Shown here piece after piece: positions 32,166 to 41,039 of a stretch of 64,000 nt of DNA. The translations under genes and the position numbers were made by a program. Below the pieces are notes generated by a model. It did no database searches and was not told the DNA's origin. It saw nothing but the letters and a program-made list of their open reading frames with translations. This DNA is from Comamonas sp. KCTC 72670 (GTDB taxonomy: Bacteria > Myxococcota > Myxococcia > Myxococcales > Myxococcaceae). The DNA lies in assembly GCA_014656495.1 (NCBI GenBank), contig BNCN01000009.1, positions 310,001 to 374,000 on the forward strand, written 5' to 3'. Positions within the stretch are counted from its first letter, which is position 1. Each line of letters starts with the position of its first letter.

Positions 32166-32525
32166 TCAGCAGGCGCAGCCGGGCGGCTGTCGGCACGTCT
32201 TGCTGCAGGAGATGCAGGTGTCTCCACATGCACATCCGCGCCGACACACCTTGCAGCATCCGCTCGAGGGCGCGGTCTCAGTGGCGGATTCCGTCGAGTA
32301 CTTCGCGGGCACCGGGGTGGTGCTGCGGTGCCGGGCGGGCTCGGCCGACGCTGGAGGTGGCGCTGCCGGTGGCGACGCGGGGATGGTGGCCTTGTCTGCC
32401 TGGGGCGGTGGAGTCGAAGGCCGTGTGCCTTGGTTCCCACCGCAGTACGCGGCCACCCATCCAATGAACACCACCGTCATGATGGTGGTGACACACCCAC
32501 TTCCAGTCTGCGTCTTCGCGGCCAT
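32166..32525 (-). CDS. Membrane-anchored protein with Cys-rich C-terminal tail
   Basis: A 119-residue protein. One membrane helix near residues 14-30 (TTIMTVVFIGWVAAYC) is followed by a Pro/Ala/Ser-rich linker (35-85) and a 31-residue C-terminal tail with eleven Cys: CCKVCRRGCACGDTCIS followed by CSKTCRQPPGCAC. That tail matches a widespread bacterial module (CCKxCxxGxACGxxCIxxxxTCxxxPGCAC) found at the end of varied exported proteins. Its function is unknown; disulfide knotting or metal binding are the obvious options. The longer frame to 32612 is rejected because the helix and ribosome site fit ATG 32525. It converges with the SitI6 gene. Confidence 0.65.
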   Translation of the reverse strand: MAAKTQTGSGCVTTIMTVVFIGWVAAYCGGNQGTRPSTPPPQADKATIPASPPAAPPPASAEPARHRSTTPVPAKYSTESATETAPSSGCCKVCRRGCACGDTCISCSKTCRQPPGCAC

Positions 32526-32630
32526 GCGCCCCCCGAGGATTGGCGATGGCCGCGACGGTAGAGGCGACCGATGCCGCGCCGCGCTCCCTCCCAGGAGGTA
32601 CGGCGTCGGCACCGCGGGGTGATGGCGAAC

Positions 32631-33746
32631 CTACCCGCTCACCTCCACCACCCCCAGCGGCAAGCCCTGCCCATTCACCAGCGCCTCGAAGCGGTGCGGG
32701 CCCGCGTAGTGCTTGCGCGTGGTGAGCTGCTCGAAGGACACGCGCTTGCACACCACCTCCGCCTGACCGGCGCCGAGCGTCAGCTCGCGCACCTTGAACA
32801 CCTTGGGCCGCGTCTCCCCGTTTGCCTTCTGGAAGTGCACGGCGAGGTCCACGACCAGCGTCTGCGACTTCTTCGAACGGTTGGCCACCTCGAAGTGAAC
32901 CTCCACCGTGCCGCCCAACGACGCACGGCGAGGCAGCTTCGTCACCCGCGCCTCGATGCCCGACGGCGGCTTCGCGCCCACCACCTCCAGCGCCGCGGGG
33001 TCTCCGCGCTTGATGGACGAGCGCAGCGCGTGCCGGACCAGCCACTTCCGCTCCGGCGGCGCATCCCGCATCCACGCCTTCGCCACCTTCACCAGCAGGG
33101 CGGGGTGGTCCTTGCCAATGTCGTTCAGGTTGTTCGCCACCGAGCGGCGCACGTACAGCGCCGGGTCGTCCCGCAGCCGCTCCAGCAGCGCGAGCACCGG
33201 CGTGGGGTCCTTCTGGAACGCACGCAGCCGCGACGCCCACGGCAGGCGCGTCCGCGTCCCCTCCGACACCAGCCGTCGCACGTGCTCGCTCGGGTCCTCC
33301 GTCCACTCGCGCAAGCGGGCCAGCGTCTTCGTGGGGTGCCGCTCCAAATACGGGCGGATGGAGAACTCCGCGGTGAAGCGCTGGGTCAACGCATGCTGCG
33401 CGCGCATGGATGCCTCGAAGTGCTCCTCCGCGAGTCCGTGCTCCGCGACGAACATCGTGTGCGGCAGGTAGAAGAAGGACGCCATCGCGCCGCCTTCGGT
33501 CGGCTTCTCCTGGGGGCCGAGCGAGCGCAGCAGCACCTCCACGGCCTCCAGGTAGTCACCGGGCAAGGCCCGATGCAGCGCGCCAGCGATATGACGCGCC
33601 CGGTCCATCAGCTCCTGGCCCTCCAGTCCCTTCGTGGCGTCACGGATGAAGTGCACGCGAGGGAAGGCCGGCGCGGCCTGGTGCAGTGACGCGGCGAGCC
33701 GCTCGACGAGCCGGGCATCGAAGAAGGTCTTCAGGGAGTCCGCCAT
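32631..33746 (-). CDS. alkC: DNA alkylation repair glycosylase AlkC (HEAT plus Ig-like domain)
   Basis: A 371-residue protein of the AlkC/AlkD superfamily, which removes positively charged N3- or N7-alkylated purines from DNA. Residues ~10-270 are HEAT-like helices, with DPALYVRRSVANNLNDIGKD and ERKWLVRHALRSSIKRGDP in the DNA-binding repeats. Residues ~280-370 form a beta-rich Ig-like domain (GGTVEVHFEVANRS; VDLAVHFQKANGETR), which distinguishes AlkC from AlkD. ATG 33746 is the first start that fits the fold. Stands alone and divergent from a sensor kinase gene. Confidence 0.85.
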   Translation of the reverse strand: MADSLKTFFDARLVERLAASLHQAAPAFPRVHFIRDATKGLEGQELMDRARHIAGALHRALPGDYLEAVEVLLRSLGPQEKPTEGGAMASFFYLPHTMFVAEHGLAEEHFEASMRAQHALTQRFTAEFSIRPYLERHPTKTLARLREWTEDPSEHVRRLVSEGTRTRLPWASRLRAFQKDPTPVLALLERLRDDPALYVRRSVANNLNDIGKDHPALLVKVAKAWMRDAPPERKWLVRHALRSSIKRGDPAALEVVGAKPPSGIEARVTKLPRRASLGGTVEVHFEVANRSKKSQTLVVDLAVHFQKANGETRPKVFKVRELTLGAGQAEVVCKRVSFEQLTTRKHYAGPHRFEALVNGQGLPLGVVEVSG

Positions 33747-33880
33747 GGTGCGTGCATCCTGGCATGGGCTCCCCGGCACTCCAGCGGGATGTGCGTGCCA
33801 GGAGGCGTCAGTGGGGCACTCGGGCGGGGCCCTTGAAGGCGCGCTGGGCAGGTCGCGGTGGCTCTGCTAGGCCCTGGCCC

Positions 33881-35863
33881 GTGGCGACGCGAATCGGGCA
33901 GCACTGGAGTCAGGACCCCTTGAGTGGAACCGTGGCCCCGGAGCCTCGGTCCCTGCGCGAACAGCTCGCCTCGGTGCCGGATTCGCTCGCGCTGCTCGAA
34001 AGCCTGTTCACCCACTCCCCCGTCCCCTACGCCATCTTCACGGCGGACGGGCACTGCCTGCTCACCAACCCCGCCTTCCTCCAGATGTTCGGCGTGGGGC
34101 CGCCCCCCGAGTACAGCCTCTTTCGCGACGAGCTGCTGGTGAAGCTGGGGTACACCCAGTTGCTCATGCGCGCCGTGTCGGGCGAGCGCGTCCAGACGCC
34201 CGTCTTCTGGTACGACGTGAAGGAGCTGGAGCACGTGCGCGCGCCCGCGGAGGCCCGGCGCATCGCCATCTCCTGCACCGGCTTCCCGCTGGTGTCCTCC
34301 AGCGGCGGTGTCACCCACATCGCCGTGGCCTACAAGGACATGACGGCGGAGCTGTCAGCCCGGGAAGCGGCGCAGGCGGAGCGCCGCAACCTGCTTCAGG
34401 TCTTCACGCAGGCCCCGGTGGCCATCAACGTGCTGCGTGGCTACGAGCTCCGCTACGAGTTCGCCAACCCGCTCCTCCAGAAGCTCATGGGCGGCCGTGA
34501 GCTGACCGGGCGCACCCAGGAAGAGGCGATACCAGACCTGTCCCCCGAGCTCCTGAGCCTGCACCGGGGCGTGCTGGAGACGGGCGAGCGCGCCGTCGTG
34601 CAGGAGTACCCCGTCACCATCGACTACGAGGGCCACGGGCGCGTCGAGACGAAGTTCTGGAACATCATCTTCGAGCCCCTGCGCGACGAGCGGGACCAGG
34701 TGGACGGCCTTGTGTCGTTCGCCTTCGACGTCACCGAGCAGGTGCTCGCGCGGCAGGCGGTGGAGAACCAGCAGAAGTGGCTGGAGGCCGTGCTGGACCT
34801 GATGCCCATGCCGGTGGTGATGGCCGACCCGGGCTCGGGCGACCTCAACTTCTCCAACGCCGCGGCGGACCGGCTCTACGGCGGGAACATCCCCAAGGAC
34901 GTGCCCCGCGCCGCCTACGCCGAGCACTTCCACGTGACGGACATGGCGGGCCAGCGCTTGAGCGTGGAGGACATCCCCTCCAAGCGCGCGGCCCGGGGCG
35001 AGCGGCTGGACGGCGTGGAGGTCCACTGGCACACGCCCGCGGGGCGGTACTCCCTCAGCATCTCCTCGGAGATGCTGCCCGCCATGCACGGCCACCCGTC
35101 CGTGGTGGTGATTCCCTTCCTGGACATCACCCGGCTGAAGACGGTGGAGCAGCACCTCCAGGAGGCCGTGCGCGCCCGCGACGAGTTCCTCTCCGTCGCC
35201 AGTCACGAGCTCAAGACGCCGCTGACCTCGCTGGGGCTGCGGCTCCAGTCCCTGGCGCGCGCCGTGCTGGCGGACCCGGAGTCCGAGCTCGCGCGGCGTC
35301 ACGGCCGCGAGGTGGAGGCCATGCGCCGGCAGGTGACGCGCCTGTCCGAGCTGGTCGACGGCCTGCTCGACGTGTCCCGCATCAGCACCGGGCGGCTGCG
35401 CATCGCGTACGAGCCGGTGGACCTGCCCGCGCTCGTGCGCGAGGTCGCCGCGCGCTTCGAGCTGGAGGCCGCGCGCTCCGGCTGCGAGCTGCACGTCACG
35501 CAAGCGGAGGGCTTCACGGGGACGTGGGACCGGCTCCGGTTGGAGCAGGTGGTCTCCAACCTGCTGTCCAACGCGCTCAAGTACGGCGCGGGGGCGCCTG
35601 TCCACATCGACGTGGCGCTCGGCGGGCTGGGGGCCCGGCTGTGGGTGAAGGACCGGGGCATTGGCATCAGCCCCGAGGCGCACGCCCGCATCTTCCAGAA
35701 GTTCGAGCGGGCCGTGTCCGAGCGGCACTACGGCGGCATGGGGCTGGGCCTCTACGTGACGCGCACGCTGGTGGAGGCCCTGGGCGGCACCATCCAGGTG
35801 GTCAGCCAGCCCGGCGAGGGCGCCACCTTCCAGGTGGAGCTGCCGCTCCAGCCCGCGAGATAG
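33881..35863 (+). CDS. Soluble multi-PAS histidine kinase
   Basis: A ~660-residue cytoplasmic sensor kinase with three PAS domains at about residues 30-155, 165-290 and 300-430. Representative blocks are FTHSPVPYAIFTADGHCLLTN, QAPVAINVLRGYELRYEFAN and LMPMPVVMADPGSGDLNFSN. HisKA has phospho-His in FLSVASHELKTPLTSL, and HATPase_c has LLSNALKYG, DRGIGIS and GMGLGLYV. There is no membrane segment and no receiver, so it must signal to a separate regulator. The start is uncertain: GTG 33881 is used, while TTG 33920 (AGGA upstream) and GTG 33932 are alternatives that keep all domains. recF follows 40 bases later. Confidence 0.87.
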   Translation: MATRIGQHWSQDPLSGTVAPEPRSLREQLASVPDSLALLESLFTHSPVPYAIFTADGHCLLTNPAFLQMFGVGPPPEYSLFRDELLVKLGYTQLLMRAVSGERVQTPVFWYDVKELEHVRAPAEARRIAISCTGFPLVSSSGGVTHIAVAYKDMTAELSAREAAQAERRNLLQVFTQAPVAINVLRGYELRYEFANPLLQKLMGGRELTGRTQEEAIPDLSPELLSLHRGVLETGERAVVQEYPVTIDYEGHGRVETKFWNIIFEPLRDERDQVDGLVSFAFDVTEQVLARQAVENQQKWLEAVLDLMPMPVVMADPGSGDLNFSNAAADRLYGGNIPKDVPRAAYAEHFHVTDMAGQRLSVEDIPSKRAARGERLDGVEVHWHTPAGRYSLSISSEMLPAMHGHPSVVVIPFLDITRLKTVEQHLQEAVRARDEFLSVASHELKTPLTSLGLRLQSLARAVLADPESELARRHGREVEAMRRQVTRLSELVDGLLDVSRISTGRLRIAYEPVDLPALVREVAARFELEAARSGCELHVTQAEGFTGTWDRLRLEQVVSNLLSNALKYGAGAPVHIDVALGGLGARLWVKDRGIGISPEAHARIFQKFERAVSERHYGGMGLGLYVTRTLVEALGGTIQVVSQPGEGATFQVELPLQPAR

Positions 35864-35903
35864 GTCCCCCGGCGGAGGGCGGAGAGGTTATACGGAGGGG
35901 GCC

Positions 35904-37046
35904 GTGCGCCTCCTCGCGCTTCACGTCCACGACTTCCGGAACCTCCCCCAGGTCCAGCTTTCGCCCAGCGCCCACGCCACCATCGCGGTGGGGCAGAACG
36001 GGCAGGGCAAGACGAACCTGCTGGAGGCCCTGTACTTCCTCGCCACGCTCAAGCCGCTGCGCGCGGGGCGCTTGTCGGAGCTGGTGCGCTGGGGCTCGCA
36101 GGGCGCGCGCGTGACGGGCCGCTTCCTCCTCAAGGGCGCCGAGCGCGAAATCTCCGTGGAGGTGGGCGGCGGCACGCGCCAGGCCTTCGTGGACGGGAAG
36201 AAGGCCTCCAGCCTGGAGGACTACTTCGGCGGCGTCTCCGTGGTGGCCTTCACGCCGGACGACCTGGAGGTGGTGAAGGGCGGGCCGGACTCGCGGCGCG
36301 GCTTCCTGGACAGGGCGGTGTTCAACCGCTACCCCGCCTTCCTGCGCGAGAGCCGGGAGTACGCGCGCGCGCTGAAGAACCGCAACCGCCTGCTGCGCGA
36401 AGGGCACGCGGTGGACGCGGCGTACCTGGAGGCGTACGACGAGACGCTGGCGAAGGCGGGCGCGCGCATCTATTCGCGGCGGCGGTCGTTGATGGCGGAG
36501 CTGGCGCCGCGCGCGCAGGCGACCTTCGCGTCCATTGGCCGCACGGTGGACCCCGCCGTGTATGGCTACCGCCCCGCGCACCTGGACGGAGACTTCGCCA
36601 ACGCGGACGAAGCGGCGCTGGCCGTCATGCTGCGCGAGTGCCTCGCCGGGCGCCTGCGCCGGGACATGGAGCGCGGCTTCACGTCCGTGGGCCCGCACGC
36701 GGACGACGTCTCGGTGACGCTGGGAGGCCGCAGCGCGCGGGCGTATGCGAGCCAGGGGCAGCAGCGCGCCCTGGTGCTCGGCTGGAAGATCGCCGAAATC
36801 GAGAACCTGGAGGCCGCCACGGGCTTCCTGCCGCTGCTCTTGCTGGACGACGTGTCGAGCGAGCTGGACCCCGAGCGCAACGCGTACCTCATGGGCTACC
36901 TGGCCCGGAGCGGCGCGCAGACGGTGCTCACCACCACGGACGGCTCGCTGGTGCGCGGCGCGGCGGCGGACGACACGCTGTGGCTGGACGTGCACGGAGG
37001 GCAGGTGGCGGTGCACGCGGCGGACGCGGCGCCGCCCGCCAGCTGA
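35904..37046 (+). CDS. recF: DNA replication and repair protein RecF
   Basis: A 380-residue SMC-like ATPase that helps load RecA at single-strand gaps. The N-terminus MRLLALHVHDFRNLPQVQL leads to Walker A GQNGQGKTNLLEALY. Then come the family blocks TPDDLEVVKGGPDSRRGFLD, the signature ASQGQQRALVLGWK, Walker B LPLLLLDDVSSELD and the D/H-loop region. Full family length. The start is GTG 35904 with GGAGGG upstream. It is separated from dnaN and gyrB, and shares only orientation with them. Confidence 0.96.
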   Translation: MRLLALHVHDFRNLPQVQLSPSAHATIAVGQNGQGKTNLLEALYFLATLKPLRAGRLSELVRWGSQGARVTGRFLLKGAEREISVEVGGGTRQAFVDGKKASSLEDYFGGVSVVAFTPDDLEVVKGGPDSRRGFLDRAVFNRYPAFLRESREYARALKNRNRLLREGHAVDAAYLEAYDETLAKAGARIYSRRRSLMAELAPRAQATFASIGRTVDPAVYGYRPAHLDGDFANADEAALAVMLRECLAGRLRRDMERGFTSVGPHADDVSVTLGGRSARAYASQGQQRALVLGWKIAEIENLEAATGFLPLLLLDDVSSELDPERNAYLMGYLARSGAQTVLTTTDGSLVRGAAADDTLWLDVHGGQVAVHAADAAPPAS

Positions 37047-37047
37047 G

Positions 37048-37437
37048 TCACGGCGTCACGCGGCGCCGGTGCCAGGGCCAGTGGACGTGGAAGCGGCGGT
37101 CCGAGTGACGGTGGGCTTCTTCCGGCGTCGTGTGCTGGAAGAAGGGGAAGCGGAACTCCGCCCAGAGCGTCCCGTACGCCACCGCGAAGAGGAAGGTGGC
37201 CAGCGGCAGCCACCAGGGTGTGCCCACGCCCAGGGCGACGAGGGTCAACACGAGCAGCACGGCGCCAATGCCCAGCGCCACCTCGCGCAGCCGCTTCGAC
37301 TCGCTGAAGGCCATGCCCATGGACAGCACGGACAGGAGCAGCACGGGAATCGCCAGCCAGTAGCTGTGGCGTGTGTAGAGATTGGCGATTCCCAGCAAGA
37401 AGAGGCCAAGGCCGAAAATCGCGAGTCCGCCGTCCAT
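37048..37437 (-). CDS. Small multi-pass membrane protein
   Basis: A 129-residue protein with three to four hydrophobic helices (LAIFGLGLFLLGIANLY; WLAIPVLLLSVLSMGM; VALGIGAVLLVLTLVALGVG; WWLPLATFLFAVAYGTLW) and a His/Arg-rich cytoplasmic tail (HRHSDRRFHVHWPWHRRR). GGAGG sits five bases before ATG 37437; longer forms from 37497 lack a site. It converges with recF with a 1-base gap. The His-rich tail might bind metal. No family recognised. Confidence 0.7.
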   Translation of the reverse strand: MDGGLAIFGLGLFLLGIANLYTRHSYWLAIPVLLLSVLSMGMAFSESKRLREVALGIGAVLLVLTLVALGVGTPWWLPLATFLFAVAYGTLWAEFRFPFFQHTTPEEAHRHSDRRFHVHWPWHRRRVTP

Positions 37438-37717
37438 GGGGTCCTCCAGGGGTTCGTGGTCGGGGCGTGCCGCGACAAAGTTGGGGGCGCACGTCATCGG
37501 CAGGGACTGCCGGGGGCAGGGCGCCCGCGAAGACTGGTTGCTGCCGCTGCGAACGGGCGCTGCCCCCTGAGACGGGAATGTGACGCGGCGAGGCGATTCA
37601 GAGGTGTGACAGTGGACGTTTGCTCCCTACCGCACGGCATGGAATTCCTTGCAGGGGGGCGACTTGTGACGCATGACTCGGACGCAGGGCCGGGAGAGAG
37701 CCACGAAGAACGGTGCC

Positions 37718-38224
37718 ATGCTGCGGATGACGTTGCTGTGCCTGCTGGCGGTCGCGCCCCTGACGGGCTGCCATCGCACGACGTTCAAGGATTCCGTCCT
37801 CACCAAGTCCGCCGTGCGCTACCGCATTGGCGAGCTCCCCGCGCGATGGGAACGGGTGTGGCTGGAGGACAACGACCTCGCCTTCGCCGAGGCGGGCACG
37901 GGCCGCGCCATCTCCGTCAACGCGACGTGCAAGGGGCACGATGACCCGTCGCTCCAGGTGCTCACGCGGCACCTGCTGGCGGGCTTCACGGACCGGCAGG
38001 AGGTCTCCGCGCGGACCTTCCCCATGGACGGGCGCGAGGCGCTGCGCAGCCGCTACCTGGCGAAGATGGACGGCGTGCCCGTGCAGTTGGAGCTGGTGGT
38101 GCTGAAGAAGGACACCTGCGTGTTCGACTTCACCTACGTGGCGCCGCCCGGCGCCGCCGCGGACGCGCGCATGGCGGACTTCGACGGGGTGCTGTCGGGC
38201 TTCGAGATGGAGCACCGGGGATGA
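37718..38224 (+). CDS. Lipoprotein coupled to the Mla-type transporter
   Basis: A 168-residue lipoprotein with signal MLRMTLLCLLAVAPLTGC, lipobox LTGC and lipid Cys18. The mature part (RYRIGELPARWERVWLEDND; AISVNATCKGHDDP; VLKKDTCVFDFTYVAPPGA) looks like a single alpha/beta domain with two further Cys. The four-base ATGA overlap with mlaE indicates that it belongs to the lipid-transport operon, perhaps as a periplasmic or outer-membrane partner. No resemblance to MlaA or MlaC is visible, so the function is open. A longer start at 37673 is possible. Confidence 0.75.
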   Translation: MLRMTLLCLLAVAPLTGCHRTTFKDSVLTKSAVRYRIGELPARWERVWLEDNDLAFAEAGTGRAISVNATCKGHDDPSLQVLTRHLLAGFTDRQEVSARTFPMDGREALRSRYLAKMDGVPVQLELVVLKKDTCVFDFTYVAPPGAAADARMADFDGVLSGFEMEHRG

Positions 38225-39030
38225 CCACACGGCAGCCGGAGCTGGACGCGGTGGCCGCCCACGCGCACCCGAGCTTGATGGACCGCGCGAAGGAGCGGCT
38301 GGAGTCGCTGGGCGCGTTGTCCCGCATGACGGGGCAGGTGTTCAGCCGCGCGGTGCGTCCGCCCTATGACTGGCGCGGGCTCGTGTACCACACCGAGTCG
38401 CTGGGCGTGCGCTCGCTGCCCATCGCCCTGCTCACCGCGATGTTCGCGGGGCTCGTCATCTCGCTGCAGTTCGGCTACTTCCTGTCGCGCTTCGGCGTGC
38501 AGTACACCGTGGGGCGCGTGGTCATCCTCACGCTGTTCCGCGAGCTGGCGCCGGTGCTCACCGCGCTCACCGTGGGCGCGCGCATCGGCAGTGGCATCGC
38601 CGCGGAGCTGGGCGCCATGACGGTGACGGAGCAGGTGGACGCCATCCGCGCGCTGGGCGCGGACCCGCTGCGCAAGCTGGTGGTGCCCCGGGTGCTGGCG
38701 TGCCTCATCGTGCTGCCGGTGCTCACCGTCTTCGCGGACGTGGTGGGGCTGGTGGCGGGCGCGCTGGTGGTGAACTTCCAGTACGCCATCACGTTGAACC
38801 TCTTCTTCCAGGGCGCGCTGGACGCGGTGCTGATGCCGGACTTCGCCTCGGGCGTGTTCAAGGGCGCGGTGTTCGGGCTCATCATCGGCCTGGTGGGCTG
38901 CTTCCGGGGCCTCACGGTGGAGGGCGGCACGGAGGGCGTGGGCCGCGCCACCACGCAGACGGTGGCCACCACCTCCGTCTCCGTGTGTCTGGCGGACTTC
39001 TTCATCACCCAGCTCACGCTGAGCCTGTGA
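38221..39030 (+). CDS. MlaE-family lipid ABC transporter permease
   Basis: A 269-residue inner-membrane permease of the MlaE (DUF140) family, which with MlaF and an MCE protein moves phospholipids between membranes. About five helices are seen, with the family-specific block IAAELGAMTVTEQVDAIRAL and VLACLIVLPVLTVFADVVG, and the C-terminal region GCFRGLTVEGGTEGVGRATT. The N-terminal ~40 residues are cytoplasmic and amphipathic. It overlaps the upstream lipoprotein by four bases; the ATPase gene follows after 6 bases. No STAS protein (MlaB) or MlaC is present in the window. Confidence 0.92.
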   Translation: MTTRQPELDAVAAHAHPSLMDRAKERLESLGALSRMTGQVFSRAVRPPYDWRGLVYHTESLGVRSLPIALLTAMFAGLVISLQFGYFLSRFGVQYTVGRVVILTLFRELAPVLTALTVGARIGSGIAAELGAMTVTEQVDAIRALGADPLRKLVVPRVLACLIVLPVLTVFADVVGLVAGALVVNFQYAITLNLFFQGALDAVLMPDFASGVFKGAVFGLIIGLVGCFRGLTVEGGTEGVGRATTQTVATTSVSVCLADFFITQLTLSL

Positions 39031-39036
39031 CGCGTC

Positions 39037-39855
39037 ATGAGCGCTTCCCGTCCGTCCTCCTCCGACTTCGAGTTCCTCCGGCCCCGCCCGGGTGAGCAGC
39101 TCATCTATTTCGAGCACCTGACGAAGGCGTTCGGCGCCAAGCGCGTCTACGACGACATGGATTTGGACGTGCGCGCCGGTGAGACGCTGGTGGTGATGGG
39201 CGGCTCGGGCACGGGCAAGAGCGTGCTGCTCAAGTGCCTCATCGGCCTGCTGACGCCGGACACCGGGCGCATCCTCTTCCAGGGGCACGACCTGACGCGC
39301 TTCACGGAGGAGCAGTTCATGCCGGTGCGCCGGCACGTGGCCATGGTGTTCCAGGGCGCGGCGCTCTTCGACTCGCTGAACGTAGGGGAGAACGTGGCGT
39401 ACCCGCTGCGCGAGCACTTCCCGGACATGCCGGCGGACGAGGTCCGCGCCCGCGTGGCGGAGAAGCTGGCGCTGGTGGACCTGCCCAACACGGAGCGGCT
39501 GATGCCCTCCGACTTGTCGGGCGGCATGCGCAAGCGCGTGGGGCTGGCGCGGGCCATCGCCACGGAGCCGGAGGTCATCCTCTGGGATGAGCCCACCACG
39601 GGCCTGGACCCCGTCACCACGCAGTCCATCAACGTGTTGATCAACTCGATGAAGACCCGGCTCGGCTGTACCTCCATCGTCGTGACCCACGACATGGTGA
39701 GCGCGTTCACCGTGGGAGACCGCATCGCGATGTTGGCCAATCGGAGAATCGTGCAGGTGGGGACTCCGCGGGAGATGCTCCACTCCACCGTCCCGGAGGT
39801 GCGGGCCTTCCTCGACGCGCGCCGCGTGGAGCTGTATCCCGGAGGCACGCCATGA
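39037..39855 (+). CDS. MlaF-family lipid ABC transporter ATPase
   Basis: A 272-residue ABC ATPase. An extra N-terminal ~20 residues precede the core. Walker A is GGSGTGKSV, the Q-loop region reads VAMVFQGAALFDSLNVGENV, the signature is LSGGMRKRVGLARA, Walker B is VILWDEPTTGLDP and the switch His is VVTHDMVSAF. LFDSLNVGENVAYPLREH is characteristic of MlaF. It powers the MlaE permease. It overlaps the MCE-domain gene by four bases (ATGA), completing an E-F-D order. Confidence 0.93.
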   Translation: MSASRPSSSDFEFLRPRPGEQLIYFEHLTKAFGAKRVYDDMDLDVRAGETLVVMGGSGTGKSVLLKCLIGLLTPDTGRILFQGHDLTRFTEEQFMPVRRHVAMVFQGAALFDSLNVGENVAYPLREHFPDMPADEVRARVAEKLALVDLPNTERLMPSDLSGGMRKRVGLARAIATEPEVILWDEPTTGLDPVTTQSINVLINSMKTRLGCTSIVVTHDMVSAFTVGDRIAMLANRRIVQVGTPREMLHSTVPEVRAFLDARRVELYPGGTP

Positions 39856-41039
39856 GCTTGTTCTCTCCCGCTGGAACCGAGCGCCGCCTGGCGTTTCGCG
39901 CGGGGCTCTTCGTCGCCATCGGCCTGGCCGTCGCCAGCGTGGTGGTGATGGTCATTGGCCAGCAGTCGCGGCTGTTCGAGAGCAAGACGACGTACCGCGC
40001 GTACTTCGCCAACGTGCAGGGCCTCAGCGACGAGTCGCCCGTCTGGCTCGGTGGTCTCAACGTGGGCCGGGTGACGGGCATCGTCTTCTCTCCGGACCCG
40101 AAGGACCCGCGGCTGGAGGTCCAGTTCCAGGTGGCCTCGCGCTACACGGACCGCGTGCGGCAGGACTCGGTGGCGCAGCTGTCCAGCATGGGCGTGCTGG
40201 GCGACAAGGCGGTGGACATCTCCCTGGGCAATCCCACGTCTCCGCTGGTGGAGCCGGGCGGGGTGCTCAAGTCGTCCACGAGCGGGGACTTGTCCGCGCT
40301 GCTCAATGGCGCCTCGCAGGTGATGGAGAACTCGGTGGCCATCAGCAAGTCGCTGCGGGCCGCGGTGGAGACGTACTCCAACCCGGAGATGGCAGAGGAC
40401 GTCACGCGCGGCGTGGCGGCGCTGCGGGCGCTGCTGGAAGAGGTGGAGAAGGGCGAGGGCGTGCTGCACACGCTCATCTACGACAAGCAGGCCGGGCGCG
40501 AGGTCCGGGGCCTGCTGGCGAATGCCTCCCAGGCCGCGGCGCGGGTGGATGGCGCGGTGGGCGAGCTGGAGGGGATTCTGCGCGAGGTGCGCACGGGCGA
40601 CGGCTCGGCGCACGCGCTCATCTATGGCCAGGACGGGGCGAAGGCGCTGACCGAGCTGGGCGCGGCGGCCGGGCAGCTCGCGGGGCTCATCGAGGACGCG
40701 AAGAAGAGCCCCAACGGGGCGGTGCACCAGTTGGTGTACGGCGACGCGAGCGGCATGTTCTCGGACCTGGGCAGCGCAGCGGCGGACCTGAAGCAGATTA
40801 CATCCACGGTGGCCAAGGGCGACGGCACGGTGGGCGCGCTCATCAGCGACCCGACGGTGTACGAGGACTTGCGCGAGGTGATTGGCAACGTGAAGCGCAA
40901 TCGCATCCTCCGCGCGCTGGTGCGCTTCTCCTTGAGCAACCGGGAGGATTTGGACCAGGTGGGGAAGGTCGAGCGCGTGGAGCCGCGGACCGAGGCGCCC
41001 TCGGCTGCGCCTGCCGGGGAGACGCCGACTCAGCCCTGA
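39852..41039 (+). CDS. MlaD-family MCE-domain lipid-binding protein
   Basis: A 395-residue protein with one N-terminal membrane helix (about 17-37, AGLFVAIGLAVASVVVMVIG) and an MCE domain (about 40-120) containing YFANVQGLSDESPVWLGGL and SSMGVLGDKAVDISLG. A long helical C-terminus (130-370) follows, with repeated GEGVLHTLIYDKQAG / GDGSAHALIYGQDG / SPNGAVHQLVYGDA / GDGTVGALISDPTVY units. Such repeats are seen in long MCE proteins that span the periplasm as a tunnel or stalk. The 3' end overlaps the convergent SitI6 gene by 10 bases. Confidence 0.9.
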   Translation: MSLFSPAGTERRLAFRAGLFVAIGLAVASVVVMVIGQQSRLFESKTTYRAYFANVQGLSDESPVWLGGLNVGRVTGIVFSPDPKDPRLEVQFQVASRYTDRVRQDSVAQLSSMGVLGDKAVDISLGNPTSPLVEPGGVLKSSTSGDLSALLNGASQVMENSVAISKSLRAAVETYSNPEMAEDVTRGVAALRALLEEVEKGEGVLHTLIYDKQAGREVRGLLANASQAAARVDGAVGELEGILREVRTGDGSAHALIYGQDGAKALTELGAAAGQLAGLIEDAKKSPNGAVHQLVYGDASGMFSDLGSAAADLKQITSTVAKGDGTVGALISDPTVYEDLREVIGNVKRNRILRALVRFSLSNREDLDQVGKVERVEPRTEAPSAAPAGETPTQP

